Shown here piece after piece: positions 1 to 6,269 of a DNA stretch of 27,786 bases. The stretch is taken from the NCBI GenBank assembly GCA_019419865.1, contig JAHZIG010000031.1:1-27786 (forward strand), given 5' to 3'. Each line of letters opens with the position of its first letter. The stretch's first letter is position 1. The notes under the pieces were generated by a model. The model saw only the letters and a list, made by a program, of their open reading frames with translations, ran no database searches and was not told where the DNA came from. Made by a program: the position numbers and the translations under genes. Origin of the DNA: Clostridiales bacterium (GTDB taxonomy: Bacteria; Bacillota; Clostridia; Monoglobales; Monoglobaceae).

Positions 1-8
1 AAATCAGT

Positions 9-31
9 GGGTCTGAGCAAAGCTCAGACCC
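9..31. repeat. Perfect 10-bp inverted repeat at the window edge
   Basis: Positions 9-18 (GGGTCTGAGC) and 22-31 (GCTCAGACCC) are exact reverse complements around a 3-nt AAA loop. It lies just upstream of the point where the RhuM-like reading frame becomes interpretable, so it may mark a junction, an old terminator or an assembly edge. There is no T-run after it on the plus strand. Confidence 0.6.
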
Positions 32-47
32 GGATCCCTTGGCGTGA

Positions 48-215
48 AATAATCATAAGGTTAAGACTGAGGTTGCAAAGGCGTTTGCTGAAAGTGAATT
101 TGAAAAATATAGAGTGATACAGGACAGATTGTACGAAAGTGATTTTGACAGATTTATAGCTGAGACAGCAAATGCAAAAGCAGAAAACAAAGGAAACAAT
201 AATGATACAGAATAA
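48..215 (+). pseudogene. C-terminal fragment of a RhuM-family protein
   Basis: The open frame from 48 to the TAA at 213-215 encodes 55 residues containing EVAKAFAESEFEKYRVIQDR and LYESDFDRFI. This is the characteristic C-terminal end of RhuM-family proteins (the 'virulence RhuM' family, often found in genomic islands and next to restriction or toxin genes). A TGA at 45-47 closes the frame immediately upstream, and no other frame in the first 45 bases continues RhuM-like sequence. The N-terminal part is therefore missing: either truncated by rearrangement or frameshifted just before the window. The stop codon overlaps the next gene by 14 bases, which suggests they were once co-transcribed. Biochemical function of RhuM is not established. 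Recognition of the family tail is fairly sure; whether the gene is dead or only frameshifted at the window edge cannot be decided here. Confidence 0.7.
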
Positions 216-1152
216 AATGCTCCTGATACTCAAATATCTGTGGGATAACACAGACGAAATGCATACCGCATCGATTGTGGATTTAATTCAATATCTTTCA
301 GAACACGGATTGACGGCGGACAGGAAAACTGTTTCAAAGTATATAGACACACTAACCAAGTTTGGAATTGATATAGTTAAAATCCGAAGAACGCAAAACC
401 AATATTTTATCGGTACACGCTACTTTGAAGCGCCGGAAGTTAAGCTGCTCATAGATGCGGTACAGTCATCTCGCTTTATCACAAAACGCAAAAGCAAAGA
501 CCTCATCAACAAGCTGTCCGCCTTTGTTGCTCCGAACCAAGCATCGATGCTGAAACGACATTTATATGTGGATTCGAGAAATAAGGCGAACAATGAGGCT
601 ATATACATAATTACAGATCATATTCAGGAAGCTATTATCGGAAAGAAAAAGATATTGTTTCAGTATTTTGACTATGGCATCAACGGAGATCCCGTTCTTC
701 GGCGCGATGGCGAAAGATATCTCGTTTCTCCATATGACCTGATATGGAGTAGCGACGCATACTACCTTGCGGGGCTTCATGAGACCAAGGGCATCGCGGC
801 AAAGTTCCGTGTTGACAGAATAAAAAGCCTTGAGATAACCGCGGAAAAAGCCACGCCAAAGCCAAATGGCTATTCTGTAGCCGAGTTTTTCTCGCATGAG
901 TTTTCAATGATGGACGGCGAGGACTGTGATGTTACTCTTCTGTGTGAAAATGCGCTGATGAACAGCATAATAGACCGTTTCGGCAGAAAGGTATCGCCCG
1001 TTATTGTGGATGACAATCATTTCACCGTAACCGTAACGGTGGATTTGAGCGCTTTATTCTACAGTTGGGTATTCGCATCTGAGGGCAGAATGAAAATCGT
1101 GTTCCCCGAAAAAGCAGTTAAGGGCTTTAAGAGTATGATAGATAAATATTAA
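202..1152 (+). CDS. WYL-domain transcriptional regulator
   Basis: The product is 316 residues. The first ~60 residues form a DeoR-like winged HTH (LILKYLWDNTDEMHTASIVD through TVSKYIDTLTKFGIDIV). The middle carries a WYL domain with YLVSPYDLIWSSDAYYLAGLH around W182-L189, followed by an FRVDRI stretch; the last ~80 residues fit the WCX extension. WYL domains bind nucleic acid or nucleotide-like ligands, and WYL regulators often control defence or mobile-element genes (family knowledge). I chose the ATG at 202 because AAAGGA lies about 8 bases upstream. An in-frame ATG at 172 has no ribosome binding site and would lie inside the RhuM tail. The gene overlaps that tail by 14 bases and is followed by its own terminator, so it is probably a separate unit from the LexA-like operon. 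Confidence 0.85.
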   Translation: MIQNKMLLILKYLWDNTDEMHTASIVDLIQYLSEHGLTADRKTVSKYIDTLTKFGIDIVKIRRTQNQYFIGTRYFEAPEVKLLIDAVQSSRFITKRKSKDLINKLSAFVAPNQASMLKRHLYVDSRNKANNEAIYIITDHIQEAIIGKKKILFQYFDYGINGDPVLRRDGERYLVSPYDLIWSSDAYYLAGLHETKGIAAKFRVDRIKSLEITAEKATPKPNGYSVAEFFSHEFSMMDGEDCDVTLLCENALMNSIIDRFGRKVSPVIVDDNHFTVTVTVDLSALFYSWVFASEGRMKIVFPEKAVKGFKSMIDKY

Positions 1153-1196
1153 CAAAAACACGATATAACTTTTATTTAAAGTGCTGAATTTATTTT

Positions 1197-1228
1197 AAGG
1201 TGGGTAATTTAATGCCCACCTTTCTTTT
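1197..1228 (+). terminator. Intrinsic terminator after the WYL gene
   Basis: AAGGTGGG (1197-1204) pairs with CCCACCTT (1215-1222) around a 10-nt loop and is followed by TTTCTTTT. It separates the WYL gene from the next promoter. Confidence 0.85.
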
Positions 1229-1234
1229 CGCATG

Positions 1235-1263
1235 TTGACATGTCTTTATAAGCCTGATATAAT
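1235..1263 (+). promoter_or_regulatory. Perfect consensus sigma-A promoter for the LexA-like operon
   Basis: TTGACA (1235-1240), a 17-bp spacer, then TATAAT (1258-1263): a full match to consensus with optimal spacing. It directly precedes the LexA-like gene. Such a strong promoter in front of a repressor gene usually implies tight repression; see the palindromes listed next. Confidence 0.9.
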
Positions 1264-1287
1264 TGTATCTATCGAGAACAAATGTCC
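1237..1287 (+). promoter_or_regulatory. Operator-like palindromes in the LexA-like promoter
   Basis: Two dyads surround the promoter. GACATGTC (1237-1244) is a perfect palindrome overlapping the -35. GAACAAATGTCC (1276-1287), just downstream of the -10, matches 7 of 8 fixed bases of the Gram-positive LexA box GAAC-N4-GTTC. Placement over the -35 and near the start of transcription suits autorepression by the encoded LexA-like protein. This is inference from position and consensus only. Confidence 0.45.
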
Positions 1288-1305
1288 TGTATTGGAGGGT
1301 TGTGT

Positions 1306-1908
1306 ATGCGGAGCAAAGATCCGGAGCTTATGAAAAAAATCAAGCGGTTTATAGAGGAATGTTTTGAAGAAAGCCACAGAATGCCGACAGTGCGCGAAAC
1401 AGCGAAAGAGATGGGTGTGGCTCCGTCCTGTATCCACAGGTATCTTGTTGAGATGGCGGATAAAGGAATGATAACTTATTCAAGCGGCAGACTGTCAACA
1501 GATAAGATCGATAAGATGAAGCTTTCGACAAACAACGCCCCTTTGATAGGCTCGATCCCCTGCGGCACACCCGATGAGCGTGAAGCCTATGTGGAGGACT
1601 ATATGCCCCTGCCCGTTTCAATATTCGGCACAGGCAGCCTGTATATCCTCCGTGCAAACGGCGACTCAATGACCGACGCCGGTATTGACGACGGCGATCT
1701 TGTCGTTATAAAGGAACAAAACCACGCAAGCATTGGAGATATAGTAGCAGTTCTTGACGGAGAAAGCCGTAACACGCTGAAAACGCTTGGTTTTGATTAC
1801 GATAAGGGCTGCTATTACCTCCATCCCGAAAATGATAAATATGACGATATATACGTAAAGGAACTTACAATTCAAGGAGTTGCAAAGCATGTTATAAAAG
1901 CATTGTAA
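1306..1908 (+). CDS. LexA-like self-cleaving repressor (S24 peptidase)
   Basis: The product is 200 residues, the usual LexA length. An N-terminal winged HTH (about residues 9-60, with MPTVRETAKEMGVAPSCIHR) is followed by a linker and an S24 peptidase domain. The cleavage site is Cys86-Gly87 in GSIPCGTP rather than the Ala-Gly of host LexA; Cys-Gly is typical of UmuD and several phage repressors. The catalytic dyad is Ser121 (NGDSM) and Lys159 (TLKTL). I start at ATG 1306, eight bases after GGAGGG; the in-frame ATG at 1282 lies within the operator-like sequence and lacks a binding site. It heads a run with the ImmA/IrrE-like and zinc-ribbon genes. RecA-stimulated cleavage after DNA damage is the family expectation and would connect element control to SOS. 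It could be a second, element-borne LexA or a prophage-type repressor. Confidence 0.85.
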   Translation: MRSKDPELMKKIKRFIEECFEESHRMPTVRETAKEMGVAPSCIHRYLVEMADKGMITYSSGRLSTDKIDKMKLSTNNAPLIGSIPCGTPDEREAYVEDYMPLPVSIFGTGSLYILRANGDSMTDAGIDDGDLVVIKEQNHASIGDIVAVLDGESRNTLKTLGFDYDKGCYYLHPENDKYDDIYVKELTIQGVAKHVIKAL

Positions 1909-1954
1909 GAGCGTATATGTACTTAAATTAGATTACGAAAGCGAGGTGTATGAA

Positions 1955-2665
1955 ATGAGATGGTTGTCCAATGCGTCCATCGACGAACTGGGAAACAGCC
2001 TTATAAGAAAATATATGAGCAAGCAAGCGGATAAGGGCGCAGCTGTTGATATTGATGGGTTTGTGACGGAATATTTGAAGCTGCCGGTCAGATATTACAG
2101 CTTTGCGGAGGAAGATATGTCTAAGCTCGGCTTTATTTCAGATGGTATTACACCGCTGAACGTATATACCGACAACGGCAAGCAGGCGATTGTTTTCCCG
2201 AAAGGTACTATTGTGATTGACAAATATTTATGTAACGAGCGCGAGTACGGGCGGCGGCGTTTCACCATAGCGCATGAGGCGGCGCATTACATTGTCGATA
2301 AAAGCCTTGCCACGGCAAGTTTTCGCCGCGAATTTGACGGTGAAAAGACGTATACCGCCGGTGATTTAAAAGCAGTATTCAATATCAAAGAAACCAATGT
2401 TGACCGTCTTGCGGGAGCATTGCTGATGCCGGAGTTCATGGTGAGAAACTATTTTTCAAAAAGCAAGCGTAAGCACGGGATTGCTATTTACGATAATGGC
2501 TTTATCCGCCCGGAGGATCATCTGTTTCTTCAGCGGATGGCTGCCGATATGGGGGCGTCGGTGACAGCTCTGCAAATACGGATAAGGGAGCTTGGTCTGT
2601 ATGTGAGAAAGTCCATAGACGAGTACATATCAGAGTTGGGGCTTGGAAAGGAGAAAATTGAATGA
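1955..2665 (+). CDS. ImmA/IrrE-family metallopeptidase
   Basis: The product is 236 residues with the zinc-metallopeptidase motif HEAAH (His107, Glu108, His111) in FTIAHEAAHYIVD, followed by the family's RLAGALLMP stretch (about residues 153-161). ImmA/IrrE peptidases cleave a partner repressor to relieve repression of mobile elements or stress genes (as in ICEBs1 ImmA/ImmR and Deinococcus IrrE/DdrO). The gene follows the LexA-like repressor by 46 bp and overlaps the next gene by 4 bp (ATGA), so co-expression is likely. ATG 1955 is preferred because GAGGTG (1943-1948) is a good binding site; the GTG at 1946 sits inside that site. No Xre-type HTH is fused to it, and its substrate may be the neighbouring LexA-like protein or another regulator. 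The third zinc ligand is not obvious by eye. Confidence 0.85.
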   Translation: MRWLSNASIDELGNSLIRKYMSKQADKGAAVDIDGFVTEYLKLPVRYYSFAEEDMSKLGFISDGITPLNVYTDNGKQAIVFPKGTIVIDKYLCNEREYGRRRFTIAHEAAHYIVDKSLATASFRREFDGEKTYTAGDLKAVFNIKETNVDRLAGALLMPEFMVRNYFSKSKRKHGIAIYDNGFIRPEDHLFLQRMAADMGASVTALQIRIRELGLYVRKSIDEYISELGLGKEKIE

Positions 2666-2949
2666 CTGCGGTTAAAACGTTTCATCAAAAGGCAGAGTTA
2701 AGCGACGAAATACTGTTAAAGCTGTTAAAATCAGAGCAAGAAGCTGAAGGACTTACAATGAGGAATATACGTTGCCCGTTCTGCAATTATCTTGTGGAAA
2801 AGGTGTTTTCTGATATATCGGGACATAAGCAGATATATTGCCAAAAATGCAAGCAAGAGTATATAGTTAATCTCGGATACTTCCGCAGGCAAAGGCAGCA
2901 GCCGTATTTCAGAATTACGTTCCCCGACAACGGTCAGAGGGACAGATAA
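2662..2949 (+). CDS. Small zinc-ribbon protein
   Basis: The product is 95 residues with a CxxC-x18-CxxC zinc ribbon (Cys38, Cys41, Cys60, Cys63; CPFC and CQKC). Before it is a charged helical stretch and after it a basic tail (FRRQRQQ). This resembles Com-like or KTR-type ribbons found in phage and mobile elements, which may bind nucleic acid; no function can be assigned firmly. The start ATG overlaps the stop of the metallopeptidase gene, indicating translational coupling, and the long hairpin terminator follows the gene. It is probably the last gene of the LexA-like operon. Confidence 0.75.
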   Translation: MTAVKTFHQKAELSDEILLKLLKSEQEAEGLTMRNIRCPFCNYLVEKVFSDISGHKQIYCQKCKQEYIVNLGYFRRQRQQPYFRITFPDNGQRDR

Positions 2950-2998
2950 TACTTGTAACAATTTAATAAATCACTTTTAATCGAGCAAGCGGAGAGAA

Positions 2999-3097
2999 TT
3001 TAGGTAAATCCTAAAGTAGACTGCCAAGCGCCGTACAAAGTTTGAAGCAATACAGAGCAATCTGTATTCTGTTTCTTCTTGTACGGCGCTTTTTTTC
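2999..3097 (+). terminator. Elaborate long-hairpin terminator or small structured RNA
   Basis: AGCGCCGTACAA (3027-3038) pairs with TTGTACGGCGCT (3079-3090) and is followed by seven T. Inside, GAAG (3044-3047) pairs with CTTC (3075-3078), and AATACAGA (3049-3056) pairs with TCTGTATT (3061-3068) capped by GCAA, a GNRA tetraloop. A separate hairpin TTTAGG/CCTAAA (2999-3004/3010-3015) lies just upstream. This is far larger than an ordinary terminator and may be the 3' end of a small RNA or attenuator. Confidence 0.75.
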
Positions 3098-3135
3098 TTG
3101 CCCGATCAGCTTTGTACAGCGTTAAAGTTCTACCC

Positions 3136-3163
3136 AACCTCCCCTTGTTCCGGGGAGGTTTTT
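3136..3163 (+). terminator. Intrinsic terminator
   Basis: AACCTCCCC (3136-3144) pairs with GGGGAGGTT (3152-3160), 7-nt loop, then a T-run. It is the second terminator in 70 bp, so the following sigma-like gene is well insulated from the LexA-like operon. Confidence 0.85.
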
Positions 3164-3197
3164 CTATGCGTAAAATTTGGCTCTGCTATATAGCAAA

Positions 3198-3258
3198 ATA
3201 TCCGTAATTCTCAATTATGAAAATCAACAAAATTCAAAATTGAAAGGATTACGGATAT
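3198..3258 (+). promoter_or_regulatory. Hairpin enclosing the RBS and start codon of the sigma-like gene
   Basis: ATATCCGTAAT (3198-3208) is the exact reverse complement of ATTACGGATAT (3248-3258), whose last bases are the AT of the ATG start at 3257. An inner stem TCAATT/AATTGA (3211-3216/3238-3243) extends it. The Shine-Dalgarno AAGG (3244-3247) falls in the internal loop between the two stems. If transcribed as one piece, this would partly hide the start codon. A translational switch or protein-binding site is inferred. Confidence 0.55.
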
Positions 3259-3754
3259 GAAAGAATATAAAAAATCAAATTATGCAATAAACAAAGTCCG
3301 CAAAGGGATTGTGTACAGAAACGCGGACGGCAGCATTTTAGAGGTAACGTTCGAGAAGATAGCAAAGGATAATCCGAGTTTTACAGCGGAGGACTTTGAA
3401 AAACTAAAGCAGCTTTCAGATGAATTGTACCATGAAGAAGAAAAATCGGATAATTTACAGGCGCATTATGTGAAGGAGTCATTAGATAAACTCAATCCGG
3501 ATAAGCTACCCTCAAACGAAAATTTGGAAGAAGATTTTTTCTTGAAGGAAGATGGGAATACATATCTTAAAAAATTTCAAAAAGCTATCGATACGCTGCT
3601 TACTCCTGTTCAGAAAAGACGTTTATATCTGAGCTGTTTTAGGAAAATGACGGTAAGAGAAATCGCCAAAATTGAGGGCGCTCATTATACAGTGGTAGCG
3701 GAAAGTATTAGGGCGGCAAAAAATAAAATAAAAAATTTTTTGATAAATTTTTAA
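3257..3754 (+). CDS. Sigma-70 region-4-like protein
   Basis: The product is 165 residues. The C-terminal ~50 residues (LLTPVQKRRLYLSCFRKMTV, then REIAKIEGAHYTVVAESIRA) have the region-4 helix-turn-helix pattern that contacts -35 promoter elements. No region 2 is visible, so it is not a complete sigma factor; the first ~110 residues are acidic and lysine-rich without a recognised domain. Similar short proteins are common cargo of clostridial mobile elements (family knowledge). The ATG at 3257 is preceded by GAAAGGA. It stands alone between two terminators and a long structured, non-coding segment. It may be a transcription activator for the element, acting like phage late activators. Role inferred only. 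Confidence 0.7.
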   Translation: MKEYKKSNYAINKVRKGIVYRNADGSILEVTFEKIAKDNPSFTAEDFEKLKQLSDELYHEEEKSDNLQAHYVKESLDKLNPDKLPSNENLEEDFFLKEDGNTYLKKFQKAIDTLLTPVQKRRLYLSCFRKMTVREIAKIEGAHYTVVAESIRAAKNKIKNFLINF

Positions 3755-3815
3755 AAATACCCCTACAAAACCCTTGATTTTTTCCATATAAGTGAGAGGA
3801 CAAATTCTTACAAGC

Positions 3816-4137
3816 CTGAACGGTCTTCCAAAACAGAATGACGCTCCTTTCGACTTATATATGAACTTTGACAACTGAATACACATTCATCAGGTACATT
3901 ACCGTTCGGAGGAGCTATGCATGTTGAGCGCCAAGACCTATATGCAGCAATATAGCGAGCGATAGTTCAATATATGCAGACTGCGAATTGCCATCGCAGT
4001 GCGATGATACTGACCGGGAATAATGATACTTCCGTAACTCGCGGCTCGGTCATAAAGAAGACGGAGAGGTGAAAGCCCTATGGAGCGATTGGCAAATCGC
4101 CGTCTGATGATTTCCCTGTCCGGGGGCGTCGAGGACA
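3816..4137 (+). ncRNA. Candidate structured non-coding RNA
   Basis: No long reading frame exists between 3755 and 4195, but paired segments are dense. CTGAACGGT/ACCGTTCGG (3816-3824/3901-3909, one G-U) closes a 76-nt domain. Further stems are CTATAT/ATATAG (3938-3943/3950-3955), ACTGCGA/TCGCAGT (3980-3986/3994-4000), TGACCG/CGGTCA (4011-4016/4047-4052), GACG/CGTC (4060-4063/4101-4104) enclosing GCGATT-GGCA-AATCGC (4085-4100), and TGTCC/GGACA (4117-4121/4133-4137). Orderly successive helices over 320 nt argue for a functional RNA or a structured leader of the MazF-like gene. I cannot assign it to a named RNA class. Boundaries are approximate and no promoter was identified. Confidence 0.55.
3921..3965 (+). 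CDS. Possible 14-codon leader ORF inside the structured RNA
   Basis: ATG 3921 to TAG 3963-3965 encodes MLSAKTYMQQYSER, preceded by a full GGAGGAG (3908-3914) with a 6-nt gap. The first two G of that site take part in the long-range stem 3816-3824/3901-3909, so translation could depend on folding. An overlapping 12-codon frame starts at ATG 3917 but is too close to the binding site. Alternatively it is a relic of an eroded gene. No function known. Confidence 0.35.
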   Translation: MLSAKTYMQQYSER

Positions 4138-4155
4138 AATACGGACAATACATAC

Positions 4156-4182
4156 TAATTGAGAATTGAAAATTGATAATTG
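4156..4182. repeat. AATTGA-rich repeat; inverted copy lies before the sigma-like gene
   Basis: TAATTGAGAATT (4156-4167) is the exact reverse complement of 3206-3217, so a 12-bp inverted repeat brackets the sigma-like gene and the structured RNA. From 4157 the motif AATTGA recurs in degenerate form through 4182. It could be cassette ends or simply AT-rich low-complexity sequence. Confidence 0.5.
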
Positions 4183-4210
4183 AAAAATTTATGAAATGAG
4201 GGATTTAAAA

Positions 4211-4591
4211 ATGTTAAATGAAGATTGGATTTATCGCAGAGGCGATATTTATGTTGCGGCGCTTGAACCGAAAATTGGCTTCGTGCAGAGCGGTACACGC
4301 CCCGTGATTGTATTGCAAAACAATTGCGGGAATTTTTTTGCACCAACGCTTATTGTTGCTCCGCTCACGTCAAACATTTACAAAAAGCGGCGCTTGCCTA
4401 CGCATTATTATCTTGATAACGATGAGATGCTGTATCCGTCGGTTGTTATGCTTGAGCAGATAACGACCATTGATAAGCGTCAAATACGCCGATATGTCGG
4501 CAAAGTCAGCCGCGATGAGATGGAGAACATAAGCGAGTGTATAGAAAAGAGCTTGGGATTGTATATTCCGGAGGAAATGGAAGCTCCGTAA
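4211..4591 (+). CDS. MazF/PemK-family endoribonuclease toxin, no antitoxin gene beside it
   Basis: The product is 126 residues, standard for MazF/PemK. Family features are visible in order: RRGDIYVAAL near the N-terminus, QSGTRPVIVLQ, APTLIVAPLTS, PSVVMLEQITTIDKRQIRRY and a C-terminal KVSRDEM helix. MazF toxins cut single-stranded RNA at short motifs and are normally neutralised by a small MazE/AbrB-like protein encoded just upstream. No such gene is present: the 440 bp upstream holds only the structured RNA candidate. ATG 4211 is chosen because GAGGGA lies 7 bases upstream; the in-frame ATG at 4196 has none. Solitary MazF-like genes are common in clostridial mobile elements, where the antitoxin may be elsewhere or absent. 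Family call is strong; toxicity is inferred. Confidence 0.85.
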   Translation: MLNEDWIYRRGDIYVAALEPKIGFVQSGTRPVIVLQNNCGNFFAPTLIVAPLTSNIYKKRRLPTHYYLDNDEMLYPSVVMLEQITTIDKRQIRRYVGKVSRDEMENISECIEKSLGLYIPEEMEAP

Positions 4592-4685
4592 AAACATTTA
4601 ACAAAAATTACAACCGTTATCTCAAACTTTGGATGATGGTTTTATCTTTTGAGAAATTTTATCTTTTAAGAAAGAGAGGATACCA

Positions 4686-4910
4686 ATGGAAAAATTATAT
4701 AGTAGAAAAGAAGCGGCTGAAATCCTTGGAATCAGCATTGCAACACTTGATACCGCCCGAACGCACGGCGTAATATCATATGTTCAGTACGTTCCTAACG
4801 GATGCGTATATTTTTCAAATGAAGCTTTACAAGAATATATAGCAAAATGTACACACCGTGCATTACCGCCCGAAAAACGAAACACATATCGCAAAAAGAA
4901 ATCGCGCTGA
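4686..4910 (+). CDS. Excisionase-like HTH protein
   Basis: The product is 74 residues: KLYSRKEAAEILGISIATLD is a MerR/HTH_17-type winged helix typical of Xis recombination-directionality factors, and the tail RNTYRKKKSR is basic. GAGAGGA lies 5-10 bases before the ATG. It sits 106 bp upstream of two tyrosine recombinases in the same orientation, the usual place for a protein that bends att DNA and favours excision. A small transcriptional regulator is the alternative. Confidence 0.75.
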   Translation: MEKLYSRKEAAEILGISIATLDTARTHGVISYVQYVPNGCVYFSNEALQEYIAKCTHRALPPEKRNTYRKKKSR

Positions 4911-4950
4911 CGAGTTTGTCAAGTCCCTGGTGAAATTATTTTTGCGACCA

Positions 4951-4990
4951 TATAATAAAGTCAATACTTGAGGCAGTGTCCAAGTATAAT
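4951..4990 (+). promoter_or_regulatory. Possible integrase promoter region with a dyad
   Basis: Two TATAAT hexamers (4951-4956 and 4985-4990) lie upstream of the first integrase, without a convincing -35 for either. ATACTTG (4964-4970) and CAAGTAT (4981-4987) form a 7-bp inverted repeat overlapping the second -10. This could be an Xis or repressor operator; a recombinase arm site is another option. Confidence 0.35.
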
Positions 4991-5016
4991 CAAAGATTTT
5001 CAGGAGGTAATTTAAG

Positions 5017-6249
5017 ATGAAAAAGAAAAAAACAAAACAGTTTGGTACTGTGCTTAGGGGCGGTATCGAATACTACAGAACAAGGATAACAGCTCAAGAT
5101 GGTAAGCGTATTACATTATATGCAAGGACAATTGATGAACTGTGTGAAAAGATTGAAGATACTAAAGAACAAATTGCCAATAATACATTTTGCAGATCAT
5201 CACCTACAGTTAAAGAATACTGCGAAAAATGGCTTCTTATGCAGTCAGCAAATGTCAGACAGACAACTTTGACGGATTACACATCAAAGGTCAAGAACTA
5301 TATCATAAAGCCGCTTGGCGATATGCACATAGCAGATGTAACACTTGATGATATTCGTATGGCTCTTATCCCGGTATCAAAAAAATCAGAATCTGTATAT
5401 AAATCAGTCAATGTACTTTTAAGGTGTATCTTTACATCGGCAAAAGAGAGCAAGATTATTAAGAACAATCCGACCGCTAATCTTTCTACTAAAGCCGGCG
5501 GTGTTCCGCAAGCCGATAAAATACCTCTTACTGACGAACAGGCAAACAAATTGATTGATGCAGTTAAAGACATTCCACCGTATGTATTTGTTATGCTTGG
5601 ACTGTACGCCGGGCTTCGGAGAGAAGAAATACTTGCCCTCAAATGGGACTCGGTATATTTAGACGTGGAAGCTCCTTATTTAACAGTCCGTAGAGCGTGG
5701 CATACCGAACACAACAGACCTGTGATTATGACAGAGTTAAAAACTCCTGCAGCGTATAGAGATATTCCGCTCCCGGACTGTTTAGCTGAATGTTTGCGAG
5801 AAGCAAAAGCAAATGCGACCTCTGAATATGTTGTAGCAAATAGTGACGGAAATCCGTTATCGTACACACAATTCAAACGGCTGTGGACATATATTGTAAC
5901 TCGAACCACAAAAGAACGACATTATTACAGATATGAGAACGGTGAGCGCGTAAAGCATACCGTAACACCTGTCCTTGGAGAAAAGGCGGCTCATAACGGT
6001 AATGTCATTTATAGTTTGGACTTTGAGGTAACACCACATCAGCTCAGACATACATACATTACTAATCTGATTCACGCGTCTGTTGATCCAAAAACCGTTC
6101 AATATCTTGCGGGACACGAAAGCAGTAAAATTACAATGGATATATACGCCAAAGTGAAATACAACAGGCCGGCAGAGCTTGCGCAAATCTTGGACGACAC
6201 ATTTTCTCTTTGGAATGAAAACCATGATAATCAGGCAACAAGTGCATAA
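5017..6249 (+). CDS. Tyrosine recombinase 1 (integrase)
   Basis: The product is 410 residues. An N-terminal arm-binding beta domain (about 8-50, GIEYYRTRITAQDGKRITLY) is followed by a core-binding domain beginning TVKEYCEKWL (about 64-165) and the catalytic domain. Catalytic residues are visible: Arg201 (AGLRREE), the beta-hairpin Lys in ELKTPAAYRDIPL, His341 and Arg344 (HQLRH), His367 (AGHESS) and the nucleophile Tyr377 (DIYAKV). CAGGAGG lies 9 bases upstream of the ATG. The gene is followed after 20 bp by a close paralogue, so both are probably translated from one message. It should catalyse integration and excision of the element; the target site is not evident. Confidence 0.92.
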   Translation: MKKKKTKQFGTVLRGGIEYYRTRITAQDGKRITLYARTIDELCEKIEDTKEQIANNTFCRSSPTVKEYCEKWLLMQSANVRQTTLTDYTSKVKNYIIKPLGDMHIADVTLDDIRMALIPVSKKSESVYKSVNVLLRCIFTSAKESKIIKNNPTANLSTKAGGVPQADKIPLTDEQANKLIDAVKDIPPYVFVMLGLYAGLRREEILALKWDSVYLDVEAPYLTVRRAWHTEHNRPVIMTELKTPAAYRDIPLPDCLAECLREAKANATSEYVVANSDGNPLSYTQFKRLWTYIVTRTTKERHYYRYENGERVKHTVTPVLGEKAAHNGNVIYSLDFEVTPHQLRHTYITNLIHASVDPKTVQYLAGHESSKITMDIYAKVKYNRPAELAQILDDTFSLWNENHDNQATSA

Positions 6250-6269
6250 GGAACAGAAAGGATATTCAA

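Noticed and set aside
3816..4137. Group I or group II intron, or retron RNA
   Set aside because: No domain V-like hairpin, no group I P/Q/R/S core recognised, and no reverse transcriptase or maturase gene nearby.
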